The position numbers were made by a program, and so were the translations under genes. This document shows positions 1 through 8,330 of a DNA stretch of 55,457 nt, piece after piece. Every line of letters begins with the position of its first letter. Position 1 is the first letter of the stretch. This DNA is from Rhizobiaceae bacterium MnEN-MB40S (lineage in GTDB: Bacteria > Pseudomonadota > Alphaproteobacteria > Rhizobiales > Rhizobiaceae): positions 1-55,457 of the forward strand of contig BRLC01000022.1 in NCBI GenBank assembly GCA_024343425.1, in the 5' to 3' direction. The notes under the pieces were generated by a model. That model was given only the letters and a program-made list of their open reading frames with translations, did not search any database and was not told the DNA's origin.

Positions 1-605
1 CACAAATCCGCGACAAGATCGACATCGACGAGGCCGGGCGCGAAAAAGCCGCTGGCGCCGGCCTCTGCATAGGCCTCAGCCCGGTCTTTGGCCGCCTGCA
101 ACAGCGCCGGATGCTTTGAGCGGTCGCGTTCCTTGAGAAAGATATCCGTGCGGGCGTTGACGAAGAGGGCTATTCCGCTTTCAGCGCCTGCCTGAACAGC
201 AGCCCGCAGCCGCGTCGCCTGGATGTCGATGTCATACAGACCCTCTCCGCCGACGATCTGATCCTCGAAATTGACGCCGATTGCGCCGGACCGGATGATA
301 CGGATCACATTGGCCGCAACGCCTTCCGGGCCCGCCGCGTATCCGCCTTCGAAGTCCACCGTCATCGGAACGTCGACTGTCGCCGCAATGCGGCTCGTCA
401 CCACCTCCAGAAGCTCGAGCGGGATCGATTCCCCGTCCTGATAGCCGTGCGCGGCCGCGACCGACCAGCTTCCCGTCGCCACGGCCGGCGCGCCGGCGTC
501 CGCGACGACCCTGGCGCTGCCTGCGTCCCAGATATTGAACAGGATGAGCGGGGCGCCTTTGACATGCATGGCTGCGAATGCCGCCGCCTTCTCTGACTGG
601 TTCAT
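1..605 (-). CDS. Isocitrate lyase/PEP mutase family protein (C-terminus outside window)
   Basis: The reverse strand from 605 reads MNQSEKAAAFAAMHVKG, then LFNIWDAGSARVVADAG, VDFEGGYAAGP, GVNFEDQIVGG and NARTDIFLKE. This is the conserved order of the isocitrate lyase/phosphoenolpyruvate mutase superfamily (TIM barrel, Mg-dependent C-C or P-C bond chemistry). About 201 residues are present and the gene runs off the left edge, so catalytic C-terminal features cannot be judged. The ATG at 605 overlaps the stop of ada by four bases (ATGA), so the two are translationally coupled. The exact substrate is not predictable: this branch contains 2-methylisocitrate lyases, oxaloacetate decarboxylases and uncharacterised members. 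Family confidence is high, function low. Confidence 0.85.
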   Translation of the reverse strand, partial: MNQSEKAAAFAAMHVKGAPLILFNIWDAGSARVVADAGAPAVATGSWSVAAAHGYQDGESIPLELLEVVTSRIAATVDVPMTVDFEGGYAAGPEGVAANVIRIIRSGAIGVNFEDQIVGGEGLYDIDIQATRLRAAVQAGAESGIALFVNARTDIFLKERDRSKHPALLQAAKDRAEAYAEAGASGFFAPGLVDVDLVADL

Positions 606-1690
606 GCGATTTCCTCCCGATGATCTGCGCGCCAGGCAGGCGACGCATATTGCCGCTCAAGTTCGATCAGCTGCTGCTTGCGCCAGAGGCCGCCGCCATA
701 TCCGGTCAGCGAACCGTCCGCGCCGATGACCCTGTGGCATGGCACGACAAGAGCGAGTTGGTTGGCCCCGTTGGCGCGCGCAACCGCGCGTGTCGCAGTC
801 GGCCTTCCGATGGTTCGCGCGAGATCGCTGTAGCTGCGGGTTTCGCCGGCCGGTATTTCCCTCAGCGCCCGCCAGACTTCACAGGTAAACGCGCTGCCAT
901 GAAACTTCAGGGGAACGGTGAACTCGACGCTTTTGCCGGAGAAAAAGGCTGCGAGTTCTGCTTCCGCCTGTTCCGTCGGCGGTTCGCGACCGATGCCGAT
1001 CCCGCCTTTCGCGTGCGTCCGCAGACGCTTCAGTTCCGCTGGAAGCGCCTTTCTGTCGATGAATTCCAGGAGATGCAGCACATGCCGGTCACTCACTGCG
1101 ATCATGGCCCCGAGCGGGGTCTCGATCCAGCTTGCCTTCAGGAGTTCACGTCCTGTGAAGGAGGCGGGCGGCTGTCCGAGCAGTCGCGCAAAGGCGTTGC
1201 GAAAACCGCTCGGGGAATCGAAACCGGCGTCAAGCTGGGCGTCTATGACGCGGCCGCCTCCCGACAGTGTCTCGAAACCCGTCCGGATGCGTGTAAGCCG
1301 CGCCATTTCCAGAAACGTCATTCCATAGTGCCGCTTGAAGGCGCGCCGCACGGTTGACGGATCCAGTCCCATGGCGGCCACGTCGCCTTCGTTCCAGGGA
1401 TGCTGCGGACGCTCTTCGAGCGCGCGCACGAGGCGCTGGACCGATGCGTCGGCTTCCGCCGCCGGCGCCATCGGATGACATCGCTTGCAAGGACGAAAGC
1501 CGGCTTCCAGACATTCCTGAACAGACGCGAAGAATGTGCAATTTTTAGACTTCGGCTTGCGCGCCGGACAGGAGAGGCGGCAAAATATGCCTGTGCTTGT
1601 CACGCCGACGAAGGCTCGGCCGTCATAGGCTTCGTCGCGATCTAAAAGCGCCTGGTAGAGTGTGTCGTGGTCGGGCAGTTGAAAGAGCAT
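602..1690 (-). CDS. ada: Bifunctional transcriptional activator / O6-alkylguanine-DNA alkyltransferase Ada
   Basis: At 362 aa this is the normal length for Ada. The N-terminal zinc domain has four cysteines with Ada spacing (C37, C41, C68, C71). One of these accepts methyl groups from phosphotriesters and switches the protein into an activator. An AraC-type HTH follows (about 80-180), then a ribonuclease-like segment and the alkyltransferase domain with the PCHRV active site at 317-321 (acceptor C318). It repairs O6-alkylguanine and induces the adaptive response. All key residues are present, so it should be functional. Its stop overlaps the start of the PEP mutase-family gene, an arrangement with no obvious biochemical logic. 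Confidence 0.95.
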   Translation of the reverse strand: MLFQLPDHDTLYQALLDRDEAYDGRAFVGVTSTGIFCRLSCPARKPKSKNCTFFASVQECLEAGFRPCKRCHPMAPAAEADASVQRLVRALEERPQHPWNEGDVAAMGLDPSTVRRAFKRHYGMTFLEMARLTRIRTGFETLSGGGRVIDAQLDAGFDSPSGFRNAFARLLGQPPASFTGRELLKASWIETPLGAMIAVSDRHVLHLLEFIDRKALPAELKRLRTHAKGGIGIGREPPTEQAEAELAAFFSGKSVEFTVPLKFHGSAFTCEVWRALREIPAGETRSYSDLARTIGRPTATRAVARANGANQLALVVPCHRVIGADGSLTGYGGGLWRKQQLIELERQYASPAWRADHREEIA

Positions 1691-1771
1691 GGCGGCACAA
1701 TAATGCGTCGCCGCGGCGCTGTCAGTCTCATTTCGGGCGTCGATATTATGGAAGCGCCATTCGACAGCTGA

Positions 1772-2851
1772 TTATTTATCGGTGTGAACATGCGGCTCGA
1801 TCTCCTCGACGCCGAGGCTCGACAGATGCGCCTCGTGGCTGACATCGGAGACCGGCCGGTCGCCGGCCAGCACATCGCCGTAGCGGCGCAGGCGTTCGAA
1901 GGCGTAGAGGAGAATTCCGACCAGGACGCAGGCGACCGCGACGCCCAGCCAGCCCAGCGAGGGAAAGGCGTTGAAGCACGTCCAGACATATTGTCCGACG
2001 CACAGGATCGCCACGAAAAAAAGCGTCGGCTTGCGTCCGATCAGGCCGACGATGAAGACGCCGAGCGGCGCCCCGAGCGCCACGACCGGGGCAGCCGCAA
2101 GCCAGTTCTCGTAGGTTCCGGGCTGCATTCCGGTGGTGAATTGCTTGATCAGGACGCCGTAGACCGAGCAGAACGCCATGATGATGACAGAGGTTGGAAT
2201 GGCGATCTTGAGATCCGTGCGGAACAGGAGGACGAGGCAGGCGTAGACGACCATGTCGATGCCGACGCCTGTGACGGAAACCACGGTTGCGCCGGCCAGA
2301 AAGCCGAGGACCGCGCCGATCCGGAAATCCCAGGTCTCGCTGAACTCCGTCATGCCCTGATGACCGGCGATTTCTCCGAGACGATAGAGGTGCAGAAGTC
2401 CGAACCCGCACCAGATAACGGCGAACGATATCTTGATCCAGAGGTCGGAAAACAGCGGCGCGACAAAGTATATGCCGAGCGGAACGCCGAGCGTCGCGCC
2501 CAGAATGGCCCCGTACAGCATGGAGCGCGCGAGCCCCTGCCGCCGGCACAGGATAAAGATGCTGGCGCTGGTCATTCCGACGGATTGCACCGCGAAACTG
2601 AAGTCCCGCCCCATGCTCGCCGGCATGTCGAAGAAGAGAACCAGGACAGGAAATCCGACGGTCCCGCCGCCCATCGGGGTCGAGCCGGCCACGTAGCTGC
2701 CAAGAGCCATGGCCGCGGCGATCGGCCAGTGGGCGAGCGTCGCGGCGACATTGTCCATTCCGAACACCAGCCAGGCCCAGACGACATAGAACGCGCCAAG
2801 CCAGAGGAACCACAGCCAGAGATGGTTGCGCCTTGCGGTGGATGTGGGCAT
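1772..2851 (-). CDS. TauE/SafE family sulfite exporter-like membrane protein
   Basis: About 359 aa from the ATG at 2851 (MPTSTARRNH). The upstream in-frame extension to 3001 is polar, basic and unlikely to be translated. Many hydrophobic segments are visible, beginning LWLWFLWLGAFYVVWAWLVF, and the glycine-rich motif GSYVAGSTPMGGGTVGFPVL is typical of TauE/SafE permeases, which export sulfite or organosulfur anions or move other small anions. The tail from about residue 325 is cytoplasmic and charged, ending EIEPHVHTDK. No sulfur gene is adjacent, so the substrate is unassigned. It is transcribed divergently from the hydrolase operon at 3070. Confidence 0.85.
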   Translation of the reverse strand: MPTSTARRNHLWLWFLWLGAFYVVWAWLVFGMDNVAATLAHWPIAAAMALGSYVAGSTPMGGGTVGFPVLVLFFDMPASMGRDFSFAVQSVGMTSASIFILCRRQGLARSMLYGAILGATLGVPLGIYFVAPLFSDLWIKISFAVIWCGFGLLHLYRLGEIAGHQGMTEFSETWDFRIGAVLGFLAGATVVSVTGVGIDMVVYACLVLLFRTDLKIAIPTSVIIMAFCSVYGVLIKQFTTGMQPGTYENWLAAAPVVALGAPLGVFIVGLIGRKPTLFFVAILCVGQYVWTCFNAFPSLGWLGVAVACVLVGILLYAFERLRRYGDVLAGDRPVSDVSHEAHLSSLGVEEIEPHVHTDK

Positions 2852-3069
2852 GGATATTTCTAACCGAAGCTCTCGTTTTTGTGTTTTCTTCGCCTGTCGG
2901 CCGCTTCCCCCAGGATGACGGTTGTCCGTCTTTTGTCCTTTGACTGAGCTCTTTAGCGTTCTCTTGTGAAATAGACCAGTCCTGAAGAAGATCTCCCGCA
3001 AGGCGCCGTTTGTCTTGACAGGCTTGCAGGCTTCGCTTCACCGTCGTTTCGCTAACCAGGAGTGGAAAC

Positions 3070-4281
3070 ATGACAGGCGTTGAGCGGACGTCCACCAGAA
3101 TTGCCGGATTTGCGTCGCCGGAAATGGATTTCCAGCTTATGCGTCAACTGGGCGCCGCGACGGCCGCCGGCGGCGCGCCCGGGGAAATCTTCGCCGCGCG
3201 AGCCAAAATCCCGGATGACAACGCCTTTGCATGGCCGGACGCCTTCGCAGCTCAGGCCGACATGCTGTCTGGCCTCGCCGAAAGAGCCATTACGGCGGGC
3301 CATGACGTGAGCGCCTGCGGTCATCTTCTGCGCGCCGCAAGCTATTATCGATCAGCAGAATATTTTTCCGATCCGTTCGGCCCGGACGGTCTCGGTTACG
3401 GGTTAAAAAGCCGCGACGCCTTCATCAAAGCGGCCTCCCGGATGTCCCATTCAGTCAAGCCGGTGGACATACCCTTCGAGGGAAAAATGCTGCCTGGTTA
3501 CTTTCTTCAACCTGCAGGCGGCGCGCGGGACGGTCGGACAGTCATCGCGATGACCGGCTTCGACGGAACAGGAGAGGAGCTCTATTTCCAGACCGCCGCC
3601 GACGGACTTGCGCGCGGATTCAATGTGGTGATCGCCGAGGGGCCGGGACAAGTCGGAACCCTGCGACGCGACGCAACGATGATCTTCCGGCCCGATTACG
3701 AGACGCCGATCGCAGCGATTGTCGATTTCTGCCTGGACATCAACGCCGTCAATCCGGAGAAACTCGGACTCTACGGCATCAGTTTCGGCGGATATTTCAC
3801 CATTCGCGGCGCCGCAGGCGATCAAAGGATCCGGGCGCTGGTCGCCAATTCGCCGATTATCGACCTATTCGGCTACATGAGCGGTTTCGTCCAGGCGGGC
3901 GAGGGCGACGAGGATGAGGATGTCAGCCTCGACGAGGTGGACGACATTCCGGAACAATTTATGCCGCCCAGCGTCAAGCTCGGCTTCAAGGCGGCGTGTC
4001 GCCGTTTCGGTGTGACCACCTTTTCCGGCTGGTTCGAGAAACTCGAAGCCTATCGGGCCACGGACCGTCTCGCCGATATCGCATGCCCGGTGCTCGGCAT
4101 GGTCGGGACTGGCGAGGGCGCGGAGGCGCTCGACCAGCACAAAACCTTTTGCAGCGCCGTTTCGGGACCGGCCACAAGCCGGATATTCACCGTCGAGGAA
4201 GGCGCCGACATGCACTGCCAGCTCGGCAATCTTCCACTCTCCAACGCGGTCGTCTATGATTGGTTTGCCGATACTTTATAA
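3070..4281 (+). CDS. Alpha/beta hydrolase, FrsA/dihydropseudooxynicotine hydrolase-like
   Basis: 403 aa. The start is supported by AGGAG about 8 nt upstream of the ATG. It has a helical N-terminal region (about 1-130) followed by an alpha/beta hydrolase core. The nucleophile elbow is GISFGG with S238, and a late His lies in ADMHCQLGN. This two-part layout matches the FrsA / 2,6-dihydropseudooxynicotine hydrolase group, which cleaves esters or C-C bonds next to carbonyls. The substrate is unknown. It is followed after 12 nt by a desaturase and then by uronate dehydrogenase, so it heads a three-gene operon. A second family member lies at 24332-25489. Confidence 0.85.
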   Translation: MTGVERTSTRIAGFASPEMDFQLMRQLGAATAAGGAPGEIFAARAKIPDDNAFAWPDAFAAQADMLSGLAERAITAGHDVSACGHLLRAASYYRSAEYFSDPFGPDGLGYGLKSRDAFIKAASRMSHSVKPVDIPFEGKMLPGYFLQPAGGARDGRTVIAMTGFDGTGEELYFQTAADGLARGFNVVIAEGPGQVGTLRRDATMIFRPDYETPIAAIVDFCLDINAVNPEKLGLYGISFGGYFTIRGAAGDQRIRALVANSPIIDLFGYMSGFVQAGEGDEDEDVSLDEVDDIPEQFMPPSVKLGFKAACRRFGVTTFSGWFEKLEAYRATDRLADIACPVLGMVGTGEGAEALDQHKTFCSAVSGPATSRIFTVEEGADMHCQLGNLPLSNAVVYDWFADTL

Positions 4282-4293
4282 GATTGACAAACC

Positions 4294-5187
4294 ATGGATC
4301 ACCGCGCCTTCATACGGACGCTTTCCGCCGAACAACGCCGCAGCCTGACGCTCAAATCCAATGCTCGCGGATTGCTGGCGCTAGCACTGCATTGGGGCGC
4401 GATCATTGCAGTCGGCTGTTTGATTGCATGGCGCGTTCCTTTCTGGCCGCTGCTGTTGCCCATTCAGGGCGTCCTCATCGTTTTTCTGTTCACGCTCCTG
4501 CACGAAACAGTGCATCGCACGGCCTTTGCGTCGCAGTGGATCAATGGCTGGGTCGCCCGCATTTGCGGCCTGGCGATCCTGCTGCCGTCCGAGTGGTTTC
4601 GCTATTTCCATTTTGCGCATCACCGCCATACGCAGGATCCGGAAAACGATCCCGAACTGGCCGATCCGAAACCCGAGACCGTCGCCCAGTATGTCTTTCA
4701 TATTTCCGGAATTCCCGTCTGGCGAAGCCAGATAAAAACGCTGTTTCGCCTCGCGTTTGATGGTGGGAACGACAGCTTTACGCCGCCGTCCGGACGGCTG
4801 AAAGTGCGCAGGGAAGCAAGGGCGATGCTCGGTTTCTACGTGGCGCTGGCGATCGTCTCGATCTATGCCGGCTCAACCTTGCCTGTCTATGTCTGGATCG
4901 TGCCGGTTCTTCTCGGGCAACCCTTTTTGCGGCTCTACCTGCTCGCCGAGCATGGTCGCTGCCCCTTCGTCGCCAACATGCTCGAAAACAGCCGCACGAC
5001 ATTCACCAATATCGTCGTGCGGCAGCTTGCCTGGAACATGCCCTACCACTCCGAGCATCACAGCTACCCCGTCGTTCCCTTTTACAAGTTGCCGGAACTG
5101 CACAGGCTTGTGCGCGACCACCTGCGGACGACGGAGCGGGGCTATCGGCGTTTTCACAAGGCCTATATCGGCGATCTCACCCGCTGA
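4294..5187 (+). CDS. Membrane fatty acid desaturase family protein
   Basis: 297 aa with the three histidine boxes of the di-iron membrane desaturase/hydroxylase family: HETVH (70-74), HFAHHRH (106-112) and YHSEHHSYP near the C-terminus. Hydrophobic segments lie between them (about 25-60, 85-100 and 175-215). It inserts double bonds or hydroxyl groups into lipid acyl chains or other membrane substrates. It lies 12 nt after the hydrolase gene. The neighbouring sugar-acid dehydrogenase does not help to name the substrate. Confidence 0.88.
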   Translation: MDHRAFIRTLSAEQRRSLTLKSNARGLLALALHWGAIIAVGCLIAWRVPFWPLLLPIQGVLIVFLFTLLHETVHRTAFASQWINGWVARICGLAILLPSEWFRYFHFAHHRHTQDPENDPELADPKPETVAQYVFHISGIPVWRSQIKTLFRLAFDGGNDSFTPPSGRLKVRREARAMLGFYVALAIVSIYAGSTLPVYVWIVPVLLGQPFLRLYLLAEHGRCPFVANMLENSRTTFTNIVVRQLAWNMPYHSEHHSYPVVPFYKLPELHRLVRDHLRTTERGYRRFHKAYIGDLTR

Positions 5188-5232
5188 TCCCCGAATAACG
5201 ACGATAGAAAGCACCGAAAAGGATCGATTGCC

Positions 5233-6039
5233 ATGACCAAGCTCTTGAAACGGCTTCTGATCACCGGGGCTGGCGGCGGCCTTGGAAAGGTGGCGCGCGA
5301 GCGCCTGTCCTATATTGCCGATACGATCAGGGTTTCCGATATCGTCGATCTGGGAGCGGCCGCGCCGCATGAGGAGATCGTCAATTGCGACCTTGCAGAC
5401 TACGACGCCGTCAACGATCTGGTGGCCGGATGCGACGGGGTAGTCCATTTCGGAGGAATATCCGTCGAGGATAGTTTCTCGAGAATTCTGAAAGCGAATA
5501 TCGAGGGCGTGTACAACCTCTATGAGGCGGCGCGGAAAAATGGCGGTCCCCGCATATTCATGGCGAGCTCCAATCACGTCGTCGGCTTTCATCGCCAGGA
5601 CCGGCGTCTCGATGCGAATGCGCCGCTGAGGCCGGACGGTCTCTACGGAGTTTCCAAATGCTTCGCCGAAAACCTGGCCAGCATGTACCACGACAAGTTC
5701 GGCGTCGAGACGGCGCTGGTGCGGATCGGCTCGAGCTATCCTGAAGCAACGAACCGGCGGTTTCTGGCGACGTGGCTCAGCTATGACGACCTGATCTCGC
5801 TGATCGTTTATGTGTTCGAGGCGCCGAAACTGGGCTGCCCGGTGATTTATGGCGTTTCCGACAATGACACCGTGTGGTGGGACAACAGTTCGGTGCGCTA
5901 TCTCGGCTGGAGGCCAAAGGACAATTCGGCGGTTTTTCGCGATCGCGTCTATGCCAATGAACCGGATCCCGGGCCGGATGATCCGGTCGCCATATACCAG
6001 GGCGGCAAGTTCACCCAGGATCCGATCATCGAGGATTGA
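5233..6039 (+). CDS. udh: Uronate dehydrogenase
   Basis: 268 aa, start supported by AAGGA upstream. It is an extended short-chain dehydrogenase with TGAGGGLGK (11-19) and catalytic Y138-GVS-K142. Long stretches such as VAGCDGVVHFGGISVE, RPDGLYGVSKCF, ETALVRIGSSYPE and GWRPKDN match the Agrobacterium tumefaciens NAD-dependent uronate dehydrogenase as I recall it. It oxidises D-galacturonate and D-glucuronate to aldaric acid lactones, the first oxidative step of bacterial uronate use. No garD-like or aldarate dehydratase gene is nearby, so the pathway must be completed elsewhere. Confidence 0.9.
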   Translation: MTKLLKRLLITGAGGGLGKVARERLSYIADTIRVSDIVDLGAAAPHEEIVNCDLADYDAVNDLVAGCDGVVHFGGISVEDSFSRILKANIEGVYNLYEAARKNGGPRIFMASSNHVVGFHRQDRRLDANAPLRPDGLYGVSKCFAENLASMYHDKFGVETALVRIGSSYPEATNRRFLATWLSYDDLISLIVYVFEAPKLGCPVIYGVSDNDTVWWDNSSVRYLGWRPKDNSAVFRDRVYANEPDPGPDDPVAIYQGGKFTQDPIIED

Positions 6040-6041
6040 TT

Positions 6042-6563
6042 CTATTGCGGCGGGTACAGAACGCCGCAAGCCAACCTGTCTCCGGCGTCGCCGGAAGGCT
6101 GCGAGGCGTAGTCGTCGGCGCCGGCGTGCAGAATGACAGCCGCGCCGTTGGGTCCGGAGATCGTGGGCGAGGCGTCCGGGTCTAGGCTGAAACCATCCGT
6201 GAAATACTCAACCTGCACGATCCCGTCTTCGCCGGCGTGCAGGTTCGGCAGGTCGCCCGCGTGTGGACCATTGCTGTCTTCGACCCCGTGATTCATGCCG
6301 CCCGAAAGGTGCCCGCCGGCGGATTTGAAACCGTCATCGGCGTCGCAGACGCCTTTCTCGTGAACATGGAATCCATGCGCGCCTGCGGGCACGCCTTTGA
6401 TGTCAATTGTCATGTGCGCCATACCAGAGGCTGTTTCGGCGACTGTCACCGTGCCGGAGACACCGTTTCCGGAAATCGTTGCATGGGTGGAGCGCATGTC
6501 CTGAGCGAGTGCAGGCGTGGCGAGCATCGCAATGGTTGAGGCAAGCGCAATCAGTGTTTTCAT
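6042..6563 (-). CDS. sodC: Periplasmic Cu,Zn superoxide dismutase
   Basis: The ATG at 6563 gives 173 aa beginning MKTLIALASTIAMLATPALAQ, a clear Sec signal peptide cleaved after ALAQ. GAGG-like bases precede this ATG. The ORF extends 19 codons further upstream, but that would bury the signal peptide. Copper and zinc ligand motifs are present (HGFHVHEKG, GGHLSGGMNHG), as is the C-terminal GDAGDRLACGVL with the conserved Arg and Cys. It converts periplasmic superoxide to hydrogen peroxide. It converges on the uronate dehydrogenase gene with 2 nt between stop codons. Confidence 0.93.
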   Translation of the reverse strand: MKTLIALASTIAMLATPALAQDMRSTHATISGNGVSGTVTVAETASGMAHMTIDIKGVPAGAHGFHVHEKGVCDADDGFKSAGGHLSGGMNHGVEDSNGPHAGDLPNLHAGEDGIVQVEYFTDGFSLDPDASPTISGPNGAAVILHAGADDYASQPSGDAGDRLACGVLYPPQ

Positions 6564-6757
6564 TTCCTCGTCCTTGTTCGTTTTCAATTCGGTCGCGATG
6601 TTCAGCAGGTCAATCTTCACGGCAATCTAATGCAGTGGCGTTCGGCGTCCACCGGTGTCGGCGATATAATCATAGGAAGTTCTGTGTCGGCGCGGGCGGG
6701 AACGTCAACGACTGGCGGAGCGTTGCTAGAGTCGAACTTGCAGAAAGGGAAATTGTC

Positions 6758-7036
6758 ATGACCGGACCGATGGTGAGCGAACTCGAAAGCCGGCTGAACG
6801 CCCAGCGAAAACTGATCGTGCACCTGGTCTGGCAACTGGCCCGGAATGCGCCGGACGACGGTTTTCTAGACAGCATCCTCCGGGACGGCGACATCCTCGA
6901 CCAGGAGGAGGATCCGGGTGTGGAGCCAACCGAGGCCTTCGCGCAGCAGGCGCGCATGGCCGCCGAAGTCAGGGCGATCGTCGATCAGGTCAGGGCGCGA
7001 CTGGATGCTGAACCGGAGGACGGCCGGCAGTCCTGA
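6758..7036 (+). CDS. Small hypothetical protein
   Basis: 92 aa from the ATG at 6758, which has AAAGGGA about 8 nt upstream. The longer in-frame extension overlaps sodC antisense and is not credible. The protein is soluble, acidic and probably mostly helical (MVSELESRLNAQRKLIVHLVWQL near the start and AAEVRAIVDQVRARLD near the end). I do not recognise the family. It sits alone between sodC and the nitroreductase promoter; its stop ends 9 nt before the likely -35 box of the nitroreductase. Confidence 0.6.
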   Translation: MTGPMVSELESRLNAQRKLIVHLVWQLARNAPDDGFLDSILRDGDILDQEEDPGVEPTEAFAQQARMAAEVRAIVDQVRARLDAEPEDGRQS

Positions 7037-7045
7037 ACGACCCGA

Positions 7046-7074
7046 TTGACAGTCCGGAGCGTCGACCATATCGT
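7046..7074 (+). promoter_or_regulatory. Candidate sigma70 promoter of nitroreductase-marR operon
   Basis: TTGACA at 7046-7051 is a perfect -35 box. A -10-like TATCGT lies at 7069-7074 after a 17-nt spacer. The -10 lies inside the 28-bp palindrome, so a repressor bound there would block RNA polymerase. Confidence 0.6.
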
Positions 7075-7093
7075 TATGATCATAACGATATGG
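7066..7093. promoter_or_regulatory. Perfect 28-bp palindromic operator, probable MarR binding site
   Basis: The left half is CCATATCGTTATGA and the right half is its exact reverse complement, with no central spacer. It overlaps the candidate -10 and ends 9 nt before the nitroreductase ATG. The next gene but one encodes a MarR regulator, and MarR proteins bind palindromes of this kind in their own promoters, so autoregulation is the simplest reading. Confidence 0.8.
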
Positions 7094-7102
7094 GAGGACT
7101 TC

Positions 7103-7852
7103 ATGTCACAGGCTTTACAAGAGACCGACCGCAGCCGCTACGACGCCCTGATGGACGTCGTCGAGAAGCGCATGACGGTGCGGGCGTTCGATCCGGACTA
7201 CGTTGTTCCGAAAGAGCATTACGAAATGATCCTGGAAGCTGCGCGGCACGCGCCGTCCGGCGCCAACGCCCAGCCCTGGCACTTCATTGTGGTGACGGAC
7301 CAGGCTCTCAAGAATGAGATCATGGAATATTTCCGGGCCGAGCAGGTCGCCCGCGCCAGGCTGAAGATGAAGTTTCCGACGCCGGATTACCGCGGGCTCG
7401 CCACCTCTCCTGGCCTGATCGTTGTCGCCAGCGATTTCCGCTGGATCAAGGCCTTTCCCGTCCTGAACGACGGATCGGATCTCGACAAGATGTACAAGGA
7501 GAACGCCGAGCGCATTCTCCTGCAAAGCGTCGCGGCCGCAACCATGTCGGCGCATCTTGCCGCCGCCGCGCTTGGCTATAATGTCTGGTGGGTGACTGCG
7601 ATCGGCCAGGAAGCGGCGCAAAAGGCGATGAAGCCGTTGCTGGGAATCCCGGAAGAACTCTCCGTGCTTGATATCATGTGTTTTGGCCCCGCAGCCAAGA
7701 AGCCATACAAGCGCTGGAAGAAGAAACTCAACGAGGTCGTCAACTGGAACCGGTTCGACCAGACGCATTTCATGACCGACGCGGAAATCGACGAGTGGAT
7801 CGCCCGCACCCGTCACAAGGTAATGTATCGCGACGAAAGCAATGTCGACTGA
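7103..7852 (+). CDS. Nitroreductase family FMN-dependent oxidoreductase
   Basis: 249 aa from the ATG at 7103, preceded by GGGAGGA. An upstream in-frame TTG at 7046 is the -35 box and is not a start. The sequence has the nitroreductase FMN-binding pattern (KRMTVRAFDPD, APSGANAQPWHF) and the C-terminal MCFGPAAKKPYKRWKKKL. These enzymes reduce nitroaromatics, quinones or enones with NAD(P)H. The C-terminus resembles the subgroup often annotated as nitroreductases of aromatic or steroid degradation. It overlaps the marR start by 11 bases and is presumably derepressed when the regulator binds a substrate-like ligand. Confidence 0.88.
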   Translation: MSQALQETDRSRYDALMDVVEKRMTVRAFDPDYVVPKEHYEMILEAARHAPSGANAQPWHFIVVTDQALKNEIMEYFRAEQVARARLKMKFPTPDYRGLATSPGLIVVASDFRWIKAFPVLNDGSDLDKMYKENAERILLQSVAAATMSAHLAAAALGYNVWWVTAIGQEAAQKAMKPLLGIPEELSVLDIMCFGPAAKKPYKRWKKKLNEVVNWNRFDQTHFMTDAEIDEWIARTRHKVMYRDESNVD

Positions 7853-8321
7853 AAAGGCGGCCGCTCTGCCGCATGGCGTTGAAGACCCGTCTTCCGCTTA
7901 CAGTCTCGACGGTCAGGTTGGCTTCCTGCTGCGTTGCGCCTATCAGCGCGCCAGTGGAAATCTGCTTCGGCGCATTGCGGACCATGGTCTCACCCCGGCG
8001 CAGTTCAGCGTCATGGCGCGGCTCTATGAACGCGGGTCGATGTCGCAGAACCGGCTTGGCCGGTTGGTGGGCATGGAGCCCGCCAATATCCGCGACGTCG
8101 TGCAGCGGTTGAAACGCCGTGGCCTGCTTGAAACCCGGCCGGCGCCAGACGACGCGCGCCGTCTGGTCATCGATTTTTCTGAGAAAGGTCGAAGCCTGAT
8201 CGCCAGGCTCATTCCCCTGGAAATCGAAAGCTCTGCGCAGACGCTCGCGTCATTGAACCCGGAGGAGCAGCAAACGCTGCTGCAGCTCCTTGGTCGCCTG
8301 GTCGAGGCCGAGGATCGCTGA
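7842..8321 (+). CDS. MarR family transcriptional regulator
   Basis: 159 aa. The winged-helix MarR domain is visible: LTPAQFSVMARLYERGSMSQ, then LGRLVGMEPANIRDVVQRLKRRGLLE, then the wing RPAPDDARRLVIDFSEKG. It starts inside the nitroreductase gene (11-base overlap), so the two are co-translated. The perfect palindrome at 7066-7093 is its likely operator. The ligand is unknown. It converges on fabI with 9 nt between them. Confidence 0.92.
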   Translation: MSTEKAAALPHGVEDPSSAYSLDGQVGFLLRCAYQRASGNLLRRIADHGLTPAQFSVMARLYERGSMSQNRLGRLVGMEPANIRDVVQRLKRRGLLETRPAPDDARRLVIDFSEKGRSLIARLIPLEIESSAQTLASLNPEEQQTLLQLLGRLVEAEDR

Positions 8322-8330
8322 ATTTCGCCG

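Noticed and set aside
1772..3095. Long overlapping frames opposite or within the TauE/SafE gene (for example a 439-codon minus frame and a 359-codon plus frame)
   Set aside because: They are Arg/Asp/Gln-rich shadow translations of a GC-rich gene without domains; the multi-helix membrane protein frame is the real one.
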